From a virus: DNA of 32,852 nucleotides. This document shows, piece by piece, positions 17,362-24,786 of the stretch. The translations under genes and the position numbers were made by a program. The stretch is from the IMG/VR virus record IMGVR_UViG_3300040801_002347, positions 1-32,852 of that record; one strand, written 5' to 3'. The notes beneath the pieces were generated by a model. That model ran no database searches. It was not told where the DNA came from and saw nothing but the letters and a program-made list of their open reading frames with translations. Every line of letters starts with the position of its first letter. Position 1 is the first letter of the stretch.

Positions 17362-19890
17362 TTATGAAGCTCTCCACTTACAAAAGACTGAACATACGGT
17401 GTCATTGATGTTTCCAGTACCAGCTCCAACAGCTCGCAAACGTAGCTTTTGTCCTTGGTTAAAATCAAAGTTGATGGTGTTATCGTTATATTCAGCGTTG
17501 GCTCCACCAGCAAGTGTACCAAGCGACCCTTGATCGACACCATCTATAAACAGATGAATATCTTTGCTATTTGCAGCGGTGTTTTCACAATGACCCGTTG
17601 AATATACAATGGTTCCATCCATCGGCATAATGAATCCAGATTCAGCATCAGTAGCATTGCCACCAATCTGCAACCAATCGAGGTTAGATAGTCCATTTTC
17701 ACCCCACGTGAATACAACCGAATCAATTGATAGAATCTTATTGGAACGTGTTGTGTCAGCTAGCGTAACAATAGGCTGTCCGTTGATGGTAGATACTGTC
17801 ATCGCTGGTAGGTTAAGAATGTCAGCAACGCCGTCGGCTATTTGTTGACCCGATACTGAAACGTTATTAGCTCCATCATACGCAATCAACTCGTCAGATG
17901 CTGATAGGTTGTCAGCAGAATCTGTTAGGTTATCAATATCAACACCAACTTCAATATTGCCTGATACACCATCACCGTTATCAACGCTAGCTCCTTCAAG
18001 AGCTGATGTTGTTGATGCAACTACTGAACGTGAGGTATATGTGTCTGGATTTTCACCTGTCTTGACCAGGATGCCAGTACCTGTACCAAACGTATCCTGT
18101 GTGACAATTTCATTATCGTTGATGAAATCAGCAATTGTTGTTGTAACAGGAGCATCACTATTAGAAGCATCAAAGAATGCGAACCTATCTGTGCCTGTGG
18201 ATGTTGTGTCGGTTAAATTTGCACTTGTTAGGCTAAATTCAATTGTATCTGATGTTGCATCAAAGTTTACATTGATGGCGGCACCACCCGAAATCGTAAC
18301 GTTATCGGTAGCATTATCTGCAACAAGAGAATTATCACCAGTGAAATTTCCTGACGCAACCCACGTTTCGAATGAGTTCGTAGCAGCTACTGAACCAGCA
18401 ATTTCTCCGACGGTGTAGTATACATTGGCGTTTGCTGTTTGGTCCCAAACAGCAACCCTGTCGTTAGTAGCATCAATAGCTGTTTGGCTCGGCAGGTTTT
18501 GAATATCGAGACCAAAAATTGGATCACCAGCTGTACCGGTACCGTTGCTAACAGACAGACCATCAAGAGGTCCGGCACCTTCAATGGTTAGGGTTCGGTT
18601 AGTGAATACACCGGGAGCTGTTTCAGTAGCAAACCCACCAACACCTGAAGATGTAACAATATCCATATCACTAATAAAATTAGCGACTGTTGTTTTGTTG
18701 GAAGTGCCGTCGGAAACGTCGTTGAATGCTAGCTCATCAGCTCCCACGATAGTGTCGGTGGCTAGATTGCCAACGTTAAGTTGGAATGTTGTACCCGATA
18801 GTGTGAGACCTGTTCCTGCAGTGTAAGTCCCAGCTCCTGAAAATTGAACCCAAACAACATCATCCGTGTTTAGAGCTAGCTGTCCATCGCCTTGTGTTAC
18901 CCAACCTGTTGAACCGTTCGTGATACCGTTTTCAACGTATGTAAAGTTACCCGCTGATACTTCAGAAACGGGAGATCCGTCTTGGTCTTCGGCACGTGTT
19001 AGAACCGTAGCTGTTCCTGCGCCAGCATCAGATACGGTGTAGATACCATTTTGTGTTGGGTCAATTTGGTCCTTAACAAGAACTCGATCACCATCTTCAA
19101 GCGTGATACCATCAACGATAGTTTCGCCAGCAATTGCTGATGTTAGTGAGTCACCAACGCCGCCGTTGTCGGCGTATACGAATCCCAGATCCGTGGTTGT
19201 ACCTGCTTGCACGGATTCTTTCGCATCAAGTCCTGAAGCAACACTATCGACGTACGCTTTGTTAACAGCGTCAGTAGCGTTTACAGGGGCGTCAGTAATT
19301 GTTAAATCACCACCTGCTCCAATCGCAATTGTCGCACCAGGGGCAACTGTGAGAGTCCCGGAGTCCAGAGTGTCACCCGTGTTGCGTAGGAATGAATCAG
19401 CAACATTGACGGAAACGGTGCCAGCGACGTCGTCATAGCTTGTTGTGGTGTCGGTACCTGCAACAAGCATTGCACCTACAATATCTTCTACTGCTTCTGT
19501 CGCGCCAGGGGAGTTGATGATTGTTTCAGGAGCTACTTCTTCTGCATCTCCGCTAGCACTGACGACTACAACGTTACCTGTTACAGGTACGTAACTGGGA
19601 TCGTCGATTGCGCCGAAACGTCCGCCAGCGATACCGAAGTGAGTTAGGTTGTGGTTTTGGATTGCAAGAATTGAATCAGCAACAGACAGAACAGTTGTAT
19701 TGTCTCTGGGATCCAACACGATCAACAACGACGCTGTGATTGCTGCTACTGTATCTGTTGACAATGATACGTTTTCAGCTGATTCACTCATCAAGTCAAA
19801 TTCGGTGCCGATGACACCCTGGATAGTTAAACCAAGATCGTCAAGGACGATGTCGGTGCCGATTAGCTTGCGAATAATTAATGATGCCAT
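17362..19890 (-). CDS. Large fibre protein, family C (842 aa)
   Basis: 842 residues. Family C head (IRKLIGTDIVLDDLGLTIQG ... LIVLDPRDNTTVLSVADSILAIQNHN) over the first ~90 residues. Residues ~215-365 carry the widespread fibre module SGLDAKESVQAGTT ... DGDRVLVKDQIDPTQNGIY ... FSGAGTYTAGTGL. Two related ~150-residue repeats then follow (ADELAFNDVSDGTSNKTTV... and TDRFAFFDASNSDAPVTTT...), each with an IDNLT/IQNLP segment. The C-terminal ~145 residues (INGQPIVTLADTTRSNK ... CKWRAS) are duplicated as a separate gene at 20050-20553. ATG 19890 has an AAAGGAC ribosome site and a perfect TATAAATA promoter 44 nt upstream. Confidence 0.85.
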   Translation of the reverse strand: MASLIIRKLIGTDIVLDDLGLTIQGVIGTEFDLMSESAENVSLSTDTVAAITASLLIVLDPRDNTTVLSVADSILAIQNHNLTHFGIAGGRFGAIDDPSYVPVTGNVVVVSASGDAEEVAPETIINSPGATEAVEDIVGAMLVAGTDTTTSYDDVAGTVSVNVADSFLRNTGDTLDSGTLTVAPGATIAIGAGGDLTITDAPVNATDAVNKAYVDSVASGLDAKESVQAGTTTDLGFVYADNGGVGDSLTSAIAGETIVDGITLEDGDRVLVKDQIDPTQNGIYTVSDAGAGTATVLTRAEDQDGSPVSEVSAGNFTYVENGITNGSTGWVTQGDGQLALNTDDVVWVQFSGAGTYTAGTGLTLSGTTFQLNVGNLATDTIVGADELAFNDVSDGTSNKTTVANFISDMDIVTSSGVGGFATETAPGVFTNRTLTIEGAGPLDGLSVSNGTGTAGDPIFGLDIQNLPSQTAIDATNDRVAVWDQTANANVYYTVGEIAGSVAATNSFETWVASGNFTGDNSLVADNATDNVTISGGAAINVNFDATSDTIEFSLTSANLTDTTSTGTDRFAFFDASNSDAPVTTTIADFINDNEIVTQDTFGTGTGILVKTGENPDTYTSRSVVASTTSALEGASVDNGDGVSGNIEVGVDIDNLTDSADNLSASDELIAYDGANNVSVSGQQIADGVADILNLPAMTVSTINGQPIVTLADTTRSNKILSIDSVVFTWGENGLSNLDWLQIGGNATDAESGFIMPMDGTIVYSTGHCENTAANSKDIHLFIDGVDQGSLGTLAGGANAEYNDNTINFDFNQGQKLRLRAVGAGTGNINDTVCSVFCKWRAS

Positions 19891-19934
19891 GGTGTTTAAA
19901 GTCCTTTGGGTTGGATGTTGTGATTACTTTCCCC

Positions 19935-19942
19935 TATTTATA
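19935..19942 (-). promoter_or_regulatory. T4-type late promoter TATAAATA
   Basis: Perfect match in the 159-bp gap before the 17362-19890 gene, 44 nt from its ATG. The remaining part of that gap (about 19966-20049) shows no feature I can support. Confidence 0.75.
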
Positions 19943-20049
19943 GTCCCACCTAGTTTTCGTTCATGAGTTGGAGTTTCTGTTCGGTTGAGGGATTTACGCG
20001 TCCTACCACCATGAATAGCAATCACATTGGGAGTCGTGGTGTTAAAATG

Positions 20050-20553
20050 CTAGACAAGCCTCCACTTCACAGTCAGTTTAATAACTGTGTCTTCAATTGG
20101 TCCTGTTGTATTACCAAAAGCTTGTAAGCGTAGGCGTTGACCCTGAACGAAGTCTATGTTTAACGTTGAATCGACAGCTATACTATTAGCACCACCCGTT
20201 AGAGAAGCTATAGTGCCTACATCAGTATTGTCTATAATTAAATGAAGATCTTTGCTGTTGGTGCCTGAATTTTCACAATGAGCTGTAATACTCATTACTG
20301 TACCATCAAAGTCAGCTATATATCCCGATTCAGCGTCTGCTGTCGTTGCAATGCGAATCCAATCCAAATGTGCAATTCTGTTTTCTGCGAACACTAGTAC
20401 CTGCTCCGATACACTTAACACCTTATTGGACCTGGTGGTGTCTTCTAGTGTTAGCATAGGTTGTCCGTTGATTGTCGTCGTTGTCAATCCAGGAAGCGTA
20501 GAACCACCTGTTCCTGCGCTAATCGGGCGTGTTAAAACTATTGCAGAAGTCAT
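20050..20553 (-). CDS. Stand-alone fibre tip domain (paralogue of a C-terminus)
   Basis: 167 residues. After a ~25-residue leader, the whole protein aligns with the C-terminal domain of the 842-residue neighbour: INGQPMLTLEDTTRSNKVLS, DWIRIATTADAESGY, SITAHCENSGTNSKDLHL, VQGQRLRLQAFG, KWRLV. It therefore looks like a separately encoded copy of a fibre tip or trimerisation domain. It could be an accessory head or an alternative cassette for exchange by recombination. The ATG lies 1 nt after the stop of the 80-residue gene upstream, so the two are probably translated together. Confidence 0.8.
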   Translation of the reverse strand: MTSAIVLTRPISAGTGGSTLPGLTTTTINGQPMLTLEDTTRSNKVLSVSEQVLVFAENRIAHLDWIRIATTADAESGYIADFDGTVMSITAHCENSGTNSKDLHLIIDNTDVGTIASLTGGANSIAVDSTLNIDFVQGQRLRLQAFGNTTGPIEDTVIKLTVKWRLV

Positions 20554-20554
20554 A

Positions 20555-20797
20555 TTATAGTCCAGTTATCCCTCTGAACTTATGAAGTAGACGCTTAACG
20601 TCCGACGTCACAACGACAGTGTATTCATTGAGTGCTTCAGTAAATTCTACTGACGTAGATGTTGGAACGTGGACTTCCATATTACCTGCGCCATATGTGC
20701 TGATTATCATGGTGTCGTATCTGATTCCTACAGGCAGCTTTGGGGTGTCTATCCGTTTGGGGTTCCGCACTTCCTCAATAAGCTCATACTTCGACAT
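20555..20797 (-). CDS. Small protein at head of fibre block, unknown function
   Basis: 80 residues from ATG 20797 (MSKYELIEEVRNPKRIDTPK); a GTG four codons earlier (20806) is possible, but the ATG has a GGGTGG sequence at proper distance. The sequence ends in a basic segment (DVKRLLHKFRGITGL). No domain recognised. First gene of a late unit, downstream of a GATAAATA box, and it overlaps functionally with the fibre-tip-like gene 1 nt downstream. May be a minor virion or assembly protein; unproven. Confidence 0.7.
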   Translation of the reverse strand: MSKYELIEEVRNPKRIDTPKLPVGIRYDTMIISTYGAGNMEVHVPTSTSVEFTEALNEYTVVVTSDVKRLLHKFRGITGL

Positions 20798-20824
20798 TAT
20801 AACCACCCAGTATTTGTGTTAACG

Positions 20825-20832
20825 TATTTATC
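20825..20832 (-). promoter_or_regulatory. Late promoter variant GATAAATA (minus)
   Basis: One mismatch from TATAAATA, 28 nt before ATG 20797. It heads the leftward fibre block, back-to-back with the rightward promoter at 20881-20888. Confidence 0.6.
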
Positions 20833-20834
20833 CT

Positions 20835-20873
20835 TTGTAGTATTTAGTGCTTGTAGTATTTAGTGCTTGTAGT
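20835..20873. repeat. 16-bp tandem repeats between divergent late promoters
   Basis: Two exact copies of TTGTAGTATTTAGTGC plus a 7-base partial third copy. Read on the minus strand, each full unit holds CTAAATAC, a late-promoter-like box. Confidence 0.85.
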
Positions 20874-20880
20874 CTGTTGG

Positions 20881-20888
20881 TATAAATA
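20881..20888 (+). promoter_or_regulatory. T4-type late promoter TATAAATA (plus)
   Basis: Perfect match 30 nt before ATG 20918, followed by a GGAG ribosome site. It drives the rightward three-gene cluster. Confidence 0.8.
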
Positions 20889-20917
20889 AGTAAAATGCAA
20901 TACAACCGGAGATTCGG

Positions 20918-21658
20918 ATGGCTGAGATCATAATTACATCATTTTTCACAAATGGTGGAAATCCAATCACAACGTTGTCACCGACTATCCGTATTTGGGA
21001 AGTGGAAGCTGGTGATCAAACGCTACTGATTGGCGCGCCGGAAGGCACAAACGACCCGGGTCCTGCGGGTGGTGGATCTGTGCCTGGTGCTGGAACCGGA
21101 ACAAACGGTATCATGATTCCAATGTTTGACAATACAATAGGAACTGCTGGCAGTGGTGCCACGCAAGGTGGGTCCGAGGATGGATTTTATAAATACACGT
21201 TCGATGCCGTCAACGGATATGACCCTGAAAAATGCTATTTGTTTAGGGTTGATGGTGGATCTACTCAACCGGCTGGAGAACGTTACCAGGTTGGGGAATT
21301 TGATAAATCAGACAATGTTGATGCATTGGTAGATGCCATTTATGACGAACCGAGATTGGATCACCAACTTGCGGGCTCTGTGGGTGAGGCTATCAACCAG
21401 GATAGAGCTAACCTAACCCAGATGGTGTTGGACTTGTCCGACGTAGAAGCGTTGGTGAGTTTATTGCTCAAATTTGAAACGGGGCGGACGAAAATCGACG
21501 GTATTAACAGCACGCTGATCGTATATGATGATGATTGTATAACCCCACTGCGAACATTTCAACTGAAGGATTCCAATGGAGCGCCAAGTACCGCTGAAGT
21601 GTGTGAACGTCTGCCACTTGCGGCAGGTACCACCGATGGTCTAGGTACTTGCGTTTAA
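20918..21658 (+). CDS. Virion structural protein (unassigned)
   Basis: 246 residues. The N-terminal ~120 residues form a beta-rich, Gly-rich domain (MAEIIITSFFTNGG...TIRIWEV ... GFYKYTFD ... CYLFRVDGG). This is followed by a helical stretch (NVDALVDAIYDEPRLDH ... NLTQMVLDLSDVEALVSLLLKFETG) and a small C-terminal beta domain TKIDGINSTLIVYDDD...PLRTFQLKDSNG. That last domain type is familiar from structural proteins of T4-like marine phages, from memory only. First gene of a rightward cluster with its own perfect late promoter and GGAG ribosome site. Its late expression and position beside the fibres suggest a tail or fibre-attachment part. Confidence 0.75.
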   Translation: MAEIIITSFFTNGGNPITTLSPTIRIWEVEAGDQTLLIGAPEGTNDPGPAGGGSVPGAGTGTNGIMIPMFDNTIGTAGSGATQGGSEDGFYKYTFDAVNGYDPEKCYLFRVDGGSTQPAGERYQVGEFDKSDNVDALVDAIYDEPRLDHQLAGSVGEAINQDRANLTQMVLDLSDVEALVSLLLKFETGRTKIDGINSTLIVYDDDCITPLRTFQLKDSNGAPSTAEVCERLPLAAGTTDGLGTCV

Positions 21659-21659
21659 C

Positions 21660-22127
21660 ATGAGTATTGGTCTCGCAGGTCAAGTTATAATCATGAAAGG
21701 ACTCTCTTGTGGCAAAACCACAGCATGTCAGTCCGGTACGATGATAACAGCTGGCCGATTCTCATTGTTCTGTGTGATCCCACCACCGCGTTCTGAACCA
21801 ATTGGTGGTGGTAGTCGCCCGATGATGCCTGGTGAAATCAGCCAGTTGTATCAGCCAGTTCCACCACAAGATCAATATTATGTGGTCCCCCGTGAGCTGG
21901 AAGCTGAATATTTCCGCAAACGCGTGCCTGTTAAAATATTGTGGCGTATGGGTGATAAGTCTATCGAAAAGGAATACATGGTGCCTGAGGACAAAGCTCA
22001 TTACATTGTGAATGTGGCAGCAGCATATAATGTAACCAGAGAACGGATTTCTGCTAAATTGTCAGGCATGAAGCGGTTATATACTAGGGCAACCGTCAAA
22101 CTTACAAACTTCCGACGTACCCGGTAA
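21660..22127 (+). CDS. Uncharacterised late protein
   Basis: 155 residues; no domain recognised. It starts 1 nt after the previous stop, so it is probably co-translated. The N-terminus is Cys/Gly-rich (LSCGKTTACQSGTM), followed by a Pro-rich linker. The basic C-terminus (AAYNVTRERISAKLSGMKRLYTRATVKLTNFRRTR region) could contact nucleic acid or an acidic partner. A later ATG (MKGLSCGK...) is a possible alternative start. Confidence 0.65.
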   Translation: MSIGLAGQVIIMKGLSCGKTTACQSGTMITAGRFSLFCVIPPPRSEPIGGGSRPMMPGEISQLYQPVPPQDQYYVVPRELEAEYFRKRVPVKILWRMGDKSIEKEYMVPEDKAHYIVNVAAAYNVTRERISAKLSGMKRLYTRATVKLTNFRRTR

Positions 22128-22130
22128 AGT

Positions 22131-22138
22131 CATAAATA
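22131..22138 (+). promoter_or_regulatory. Late promoter variant CATAAATA (plus)
   Basis: One mismatch from TATAAATA, 32 nt before ATG 22163. An AGGA ribosome site at 22148-22151 follows. Confidence 0.6.
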
Positions 22139-22162
22139 ACGTTAACCAGGACCTAAACACCA

Positions 22163-22912
22163 ATGAACAATTTCGTATCAATTAACAACACGAGAGAAAA
22201 CATCATCAGTTTTGATATTTCCATACAGGGAATCAGCAACAATGACGTTCGGGTGTGGTTGAATATTAAAGCTGGTCCAATGGACGTTAGTTTCCCGTGC
22301 AATAAAATGGAAGGCGAAAAATGGGAGTGTGTTATTCCCCCTCTACCGTTTATACAGAAAACAGCATATCCGTGCAGCGTTACAATGGTTGCCGATGGGT
22401 ATTACTTTGAGCCAATGACTGGAACAATAGATGTCCATGGTTCAGCTGACATATACACCAACAACATGCAAAACGTTACATATGGTCCTAAACATGAGCC
22501 GGGTGCTCGTATTGTTACTCCACCAACATCAGCATCCACTGTTCAGGTAACCAAACCTGAAGATAATTCACCTTTTAGTTCTATCACTCAGGCAACTCTT
22601 CGCGCAGCCGCTACACGTGACGCTAATGAGTCAAACGGCGCTGATAAGACAATTATAGACATTCTAAACAAGGTTGCTACTGAAGCGAGGAAACCTAAAG
22701 AAGCGTTGAACGCTTCCGAGCCTGAAAAAAAGAAAGAGGCGACGTTGTCGGAAGCTTTAGCAACGAAAATCCTGAATGAAACATCTCAGGGTGCTGATCC
22801 CAAAGAGTCAACACACGTTCCAAGCAAAATTGATGTTGTTCTTGGGGCATTGGGTATTGAGGTTCCTGAACCAAAGAAGAAGAAGAAGTCGCGTTTTACA
22901 CTCAAGAAATAA
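22163..22912 (+). CDS. Late protein: beta domain plus charged helical tail
   Basis: 249 residues. The first ~105 residues form a compact beta domain (ENIISFDISIQGISNNDVRV ... WECVIPPLPF ... VTMVADGYYFEPMTGTIDV). After a Pro/Thr linker comes a long Ala/Lys/Glu-rich, probably helical region with a very basic end (PKKKKKSRFTLKK). Beta head plus charged helical tail is seen in some phage scaffold or head-associated proteins, but I do not recognise a family. Its stop codon directly abuts the stop of the convergent minus-strand gene, with no intervening base and no terminator hairpin. Confidence 0.75.
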   Translation: MNNFVSINNTRENIISFDISIQGISNNDVRVWLNIKAGPMDVSFPCNKMEGEKWECVIPPLPFIQKTAYPCSVTMVADGYYFEPMTGTIDVHGSADIYTNNMQNVTYGPKHEPGARIVTPPTSASTVQVTKPEDNSPFSSITQATLRAAATRDANESNGADKTIIDILNKVATEARKPKEALNASEPEKKKEATLSEALATKILNETSQGADPKESTHVPSKIDVVLGALGIEVPEPKKKKKSRFTLKK

Positions 22913-23464
22913 TTATTTAACAACACCTTCTCGTTGAAGTTCTGTAACCGTCTTTATCAGATGTTTACAAACCCCTGGCGTCTGTTTCTTATTTACAGGC
23001 GGACGATCTGTCTTTTTCGCATATGGTGATGGTGGTTGTCCGTGTAAGCTTCCGTCTTTTGAGTTGAAAGGTGCGAATCTCCAATAAAAATCCAGACATT
23101 CACAAGACACCTTAACATTATGCTTCATAAGATTGATTGGCATAATATGATGCTCATCACCATCAGACCCTGTGAAAGATACGTTATCAGATTGATCTGA
23201 ATCTTCATATACCACATCTTCAAACATTACTGTTGTTTGATATGTCTTGCCAGCACTGACCGTGGTTGCTGAAACTTCCAGTTGTCCAGTGTTCCGGTAT
23301 GGCTTCATTACCAAATTCTGAACTTGCACAGATGCTGTAACATTTTGGCGCTTGGAGGTTTCAGGCTCAAAATTTTGTGTGTTCGATTCGAGCTCCGAAT
23401 ATGTTGTTTCTGTCAGCAACTGATTGAGGATGCGAGGTCCTCTGATGCGATGGAGTTTGTTCAT
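22913..23464 (-). CDS. Protein with CxC...CxH (SWIM-like) zinc site
   Basis: 183 residues from ATG 23464, which has GGTGA 11 nt upstream. A GTG at 23479 would add five residues but lies inside a hairpin stem and lacks a ribosome site. The C-terminal third carries VSCECLDFYWRFAPFN and, about 40 residues later, PGVCKHL: a CxC...CxH arrangement as in SWIM zinc fingers, with a Pro-rich insert (QPPSPYAKKTDRPPVN). Similar proteins are common in T4-like marine phages and are usually labelled structural; that is recollection. The N-terminal half is Thr/Val-rich and beta-like. Possible roles are DNA or protein contact inside the virion. Confidence 0.75.
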   Translation of the reverse strand: MNKLHRIRGPRILNQLLTETTYSELESNTQNFEPETSKRQNVTASVQVQNLVMKPYRNTGQLEVSATTVSAGKTYQTTVMFEDVVYEDSDQSDNVSFTGSDGDEHHIMPINLMKHNVKVSCECLDFYWRFAPFNSKDGSLHGQPPSPYAKKTDRPPVNKKQTPGVCKHLIKTVTELQREGVVK

Positions 23465-23471
23465 GAGCTTA

Positions 23472-23501
23472 TTTATCACCGATCACAGGATCGGTGATAA
23501 A
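23472..23501 (-). terminator. 13-bp perfect hairpin after the HD-Pnk gene
   Basis: TTTATCACCGATC / GATCGGTGATAAA with a 4-nt loop, one base after the TAA at 23503. The position suggests a terminator or 3'-end stabiliser, but no U-tract follows. The right arm contains GATAAATA by composition. Confidence 0.55.
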
Positions 23502-23502
23502 C

Positions 23503-24651
23503 TTATCGGAGGTTCTGTTGACGAACAATGATCTCATCAAACTCACCGAACTGTGGCTGCTGCAGCTGTGAGTATTGTCTTTCAACAATATCACGATGTA
23601 AAGTCTTATCAGTCCGTGTTTGTTGACGATCGATGACCGTTTGCAGTGGCGTTGGAGCAACTACTGCAACACAGTGGTATCCATTGCGGCGGGCTTGGTC
23701 CAAGAAGAATCGACGACGCTTTGCTGACAGGTTGATGTTGTCAACGTAGATATCCTGCTTGGTGGCAGCCATGTCAGTGAATACTTTGTTCACACGATTG
23801 CCAAACCCTTTATCATCACATGATGCCTTGAACGCTTCACTGTAGTCATCTGTGCCGTAGAATTCCAAACGCAGATTGTCCCACGAGTAGTGAAGCACGT
23901 CATGTCCGACTTCTTCCTTGATCGTTGACAAGAATGTTGACTTACCAGTTCCTGAAACTCCGATTGCCACGTACAACGTAGGCGCTTCGGTGTCGTGGAT
24001 GTGCTGAGGCAGGTGATCTGTATCTTCCCACACATCCATTGGAACCTGGTGGACCATCTCATTGAACTCAGCGATCCACGACTCAACCTGAGCTTGGTTC
24101 TCAGCTTGTGTATCACCAATGCGACCCCAGTTGTCAGCTTTCAACATCCGAGTGAACGGAGTTAGACCACAAACATTCACAGCCGTTAGGAACAGGTTGC
24201 GGCGTTTGTCAGCGTGTTTCAGTCCCCATGGACGATGATGTTCAATCATCCAGCTGACACGAAAGATGTCGTCAACTTCAAGACCAAGAACGGGTGATAC
24301 TGTAGACCAGTTTGTAGCTACCCAATCTTCCCACAACCGTGCTGAAGCGATTTCATGCCCTGAGAATGAGAAGTATTGACCACGCTGCTCGCTGAACTTT
24401 TCCTGACGAGCTACAGGCTTGCCAGTATCATGGAAAGCGCAAGCAATAGCGCCAAGCAGGTCTGCCTTCGACCACATACCTCCACAGCGTGACAAATATT
24501 CACCAACGACCATGTTTGTATGGACGCCGACGTTCTTTTCTCGATGCCACTTTGAACCCTCAACGCATTGGTTCATAGCCTCAAACAACGGCGTTTGGGT
24601 GAACACGTTGAAGTACCACGCGACGAAGGATTGATTTGTGTTAGTTGTCAT
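23503..24651 (-). CDS. HD-Pnk-type end-healing enzyme
   Basis: 382 residues with two domains. The N-terminal half is an HD phosphohydrolase: H44, the H74-D75 pair in FHDTGKP, H99 in SGHE, H138-H139 and D173 in KADNWGR. The C-terminal half is a P-loop 5'-OH polynucleotide kinase: GVSGTGKST at 231-239, SWDN at 256-259, the DNIN motif at 304-307 and a lid with RQQTR near 342. This order matches the HD-Pnk family characterised by Shuman's group (Runella), where HD removes 2',3'-cyclic or 3' phosphates and the kinase phosphorylates 5'-OH ends. T4 Pnkp does the same job with a different phosphatase at the other end. Likely role: repair of tRNA or DNA cut by host nucleases. A sigma70-like promoter ends just before the ATG and no ribosome site is visible. 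Confidence 0.85.
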   Translation of the reverse strand: MTTNTNQSFVAWYFNVFTQTPLFEAMNQCVEGSKWHREKNVGVHTNMVVGEYLSRCGGMWSKADLLGAIACAFHDTGKPVARQEKFSEQRGQYFSFSGHEIASARLWEDWVATNWSTVSPVLGLEVDDIFRVSWMIEHHRPWGLKHADKRRNLFLTAVNVCGLTPFTRMLKADNWGRIGDTQAENQAQVESWIAEFNEMVHQVPMDVWEDTDHLPQHIHDTEAPTLYVAIGVSGTGKSTFLSTIKEEVGHDVLHYSWDNLRLEFYGTDDYSEAFKASCDDKGFGNRVNKVFTDMAATKQDIYVDNINLSAKRRRFFLDQARRNGYHCVAVVAPTPLQTVIDRQQTRTDKTLHRDIVERQYSQLQQPQFGEFDEIIVRQQNLR

Positions 24652-24660
24652 AATGTCTGT

Positions 24661-24689
24661 AGTATACCCTACGGTTTATGTTGTGGCAA
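24661..24689 (-). promoter_or_regulatory. Sigma70-like promoter for the HD-Pnk gene
   Basis: TTGCCA (24684-24689) and TATACT (24661-24666), each 5 of 6 to consensus, spaced by exactly 17 bp. The predicted transcript start lies only a few bases before ATG 24651. This implies early or host-polymerase expression, unlike the late promoters elsewhere, and a nearly leaderless mRNA. Confidence 0.45.
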
Positions 24690-24771
24690 CTTCATCGAGC
24701 ACTTTAATACGATTCACTTGAGTCTGTTTCCAGTCGCGATACTCTTCGTGCTTTTTGCTAGTGGCTTTCAC
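24676..24771 (-). CDS. Possible 31-codon ORF after the receiver gene
   Basis: GTG at 24771 to TAA at 24676. The product has a strongly charged helical composition (KKHEEYRDWKQTQVNRIKVL). It is in the same frame as the receiver gene and begins five sense codons after that gene's TAA, so it may be a lost C-terminal extension rather than a gene. No ribosome site is visible. Confidence 0.2.
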   Translation of the reverse strand: MKATSKKHEEYRDWKQTQVNRIKVLDEVATT

Positions 24772-24786
24772 TGTGTATTTGCTATT

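Noticed and set aside
19966-20049. Possible structured RNA or tRNA in the gap between 19890 and 20050
   Set aside because: No cloverleaf, T-loop or acceptor pairing found; only a weak 5-bp pairing with a long loop.
23470-23477. GATAAATA late-promoter-like box before the zinc-site protein
   Set aside because: It is part of the perfect hairpin arm and so close to ATG 23464 that transcription would start at the ATG. Treated as hairpin sequence.
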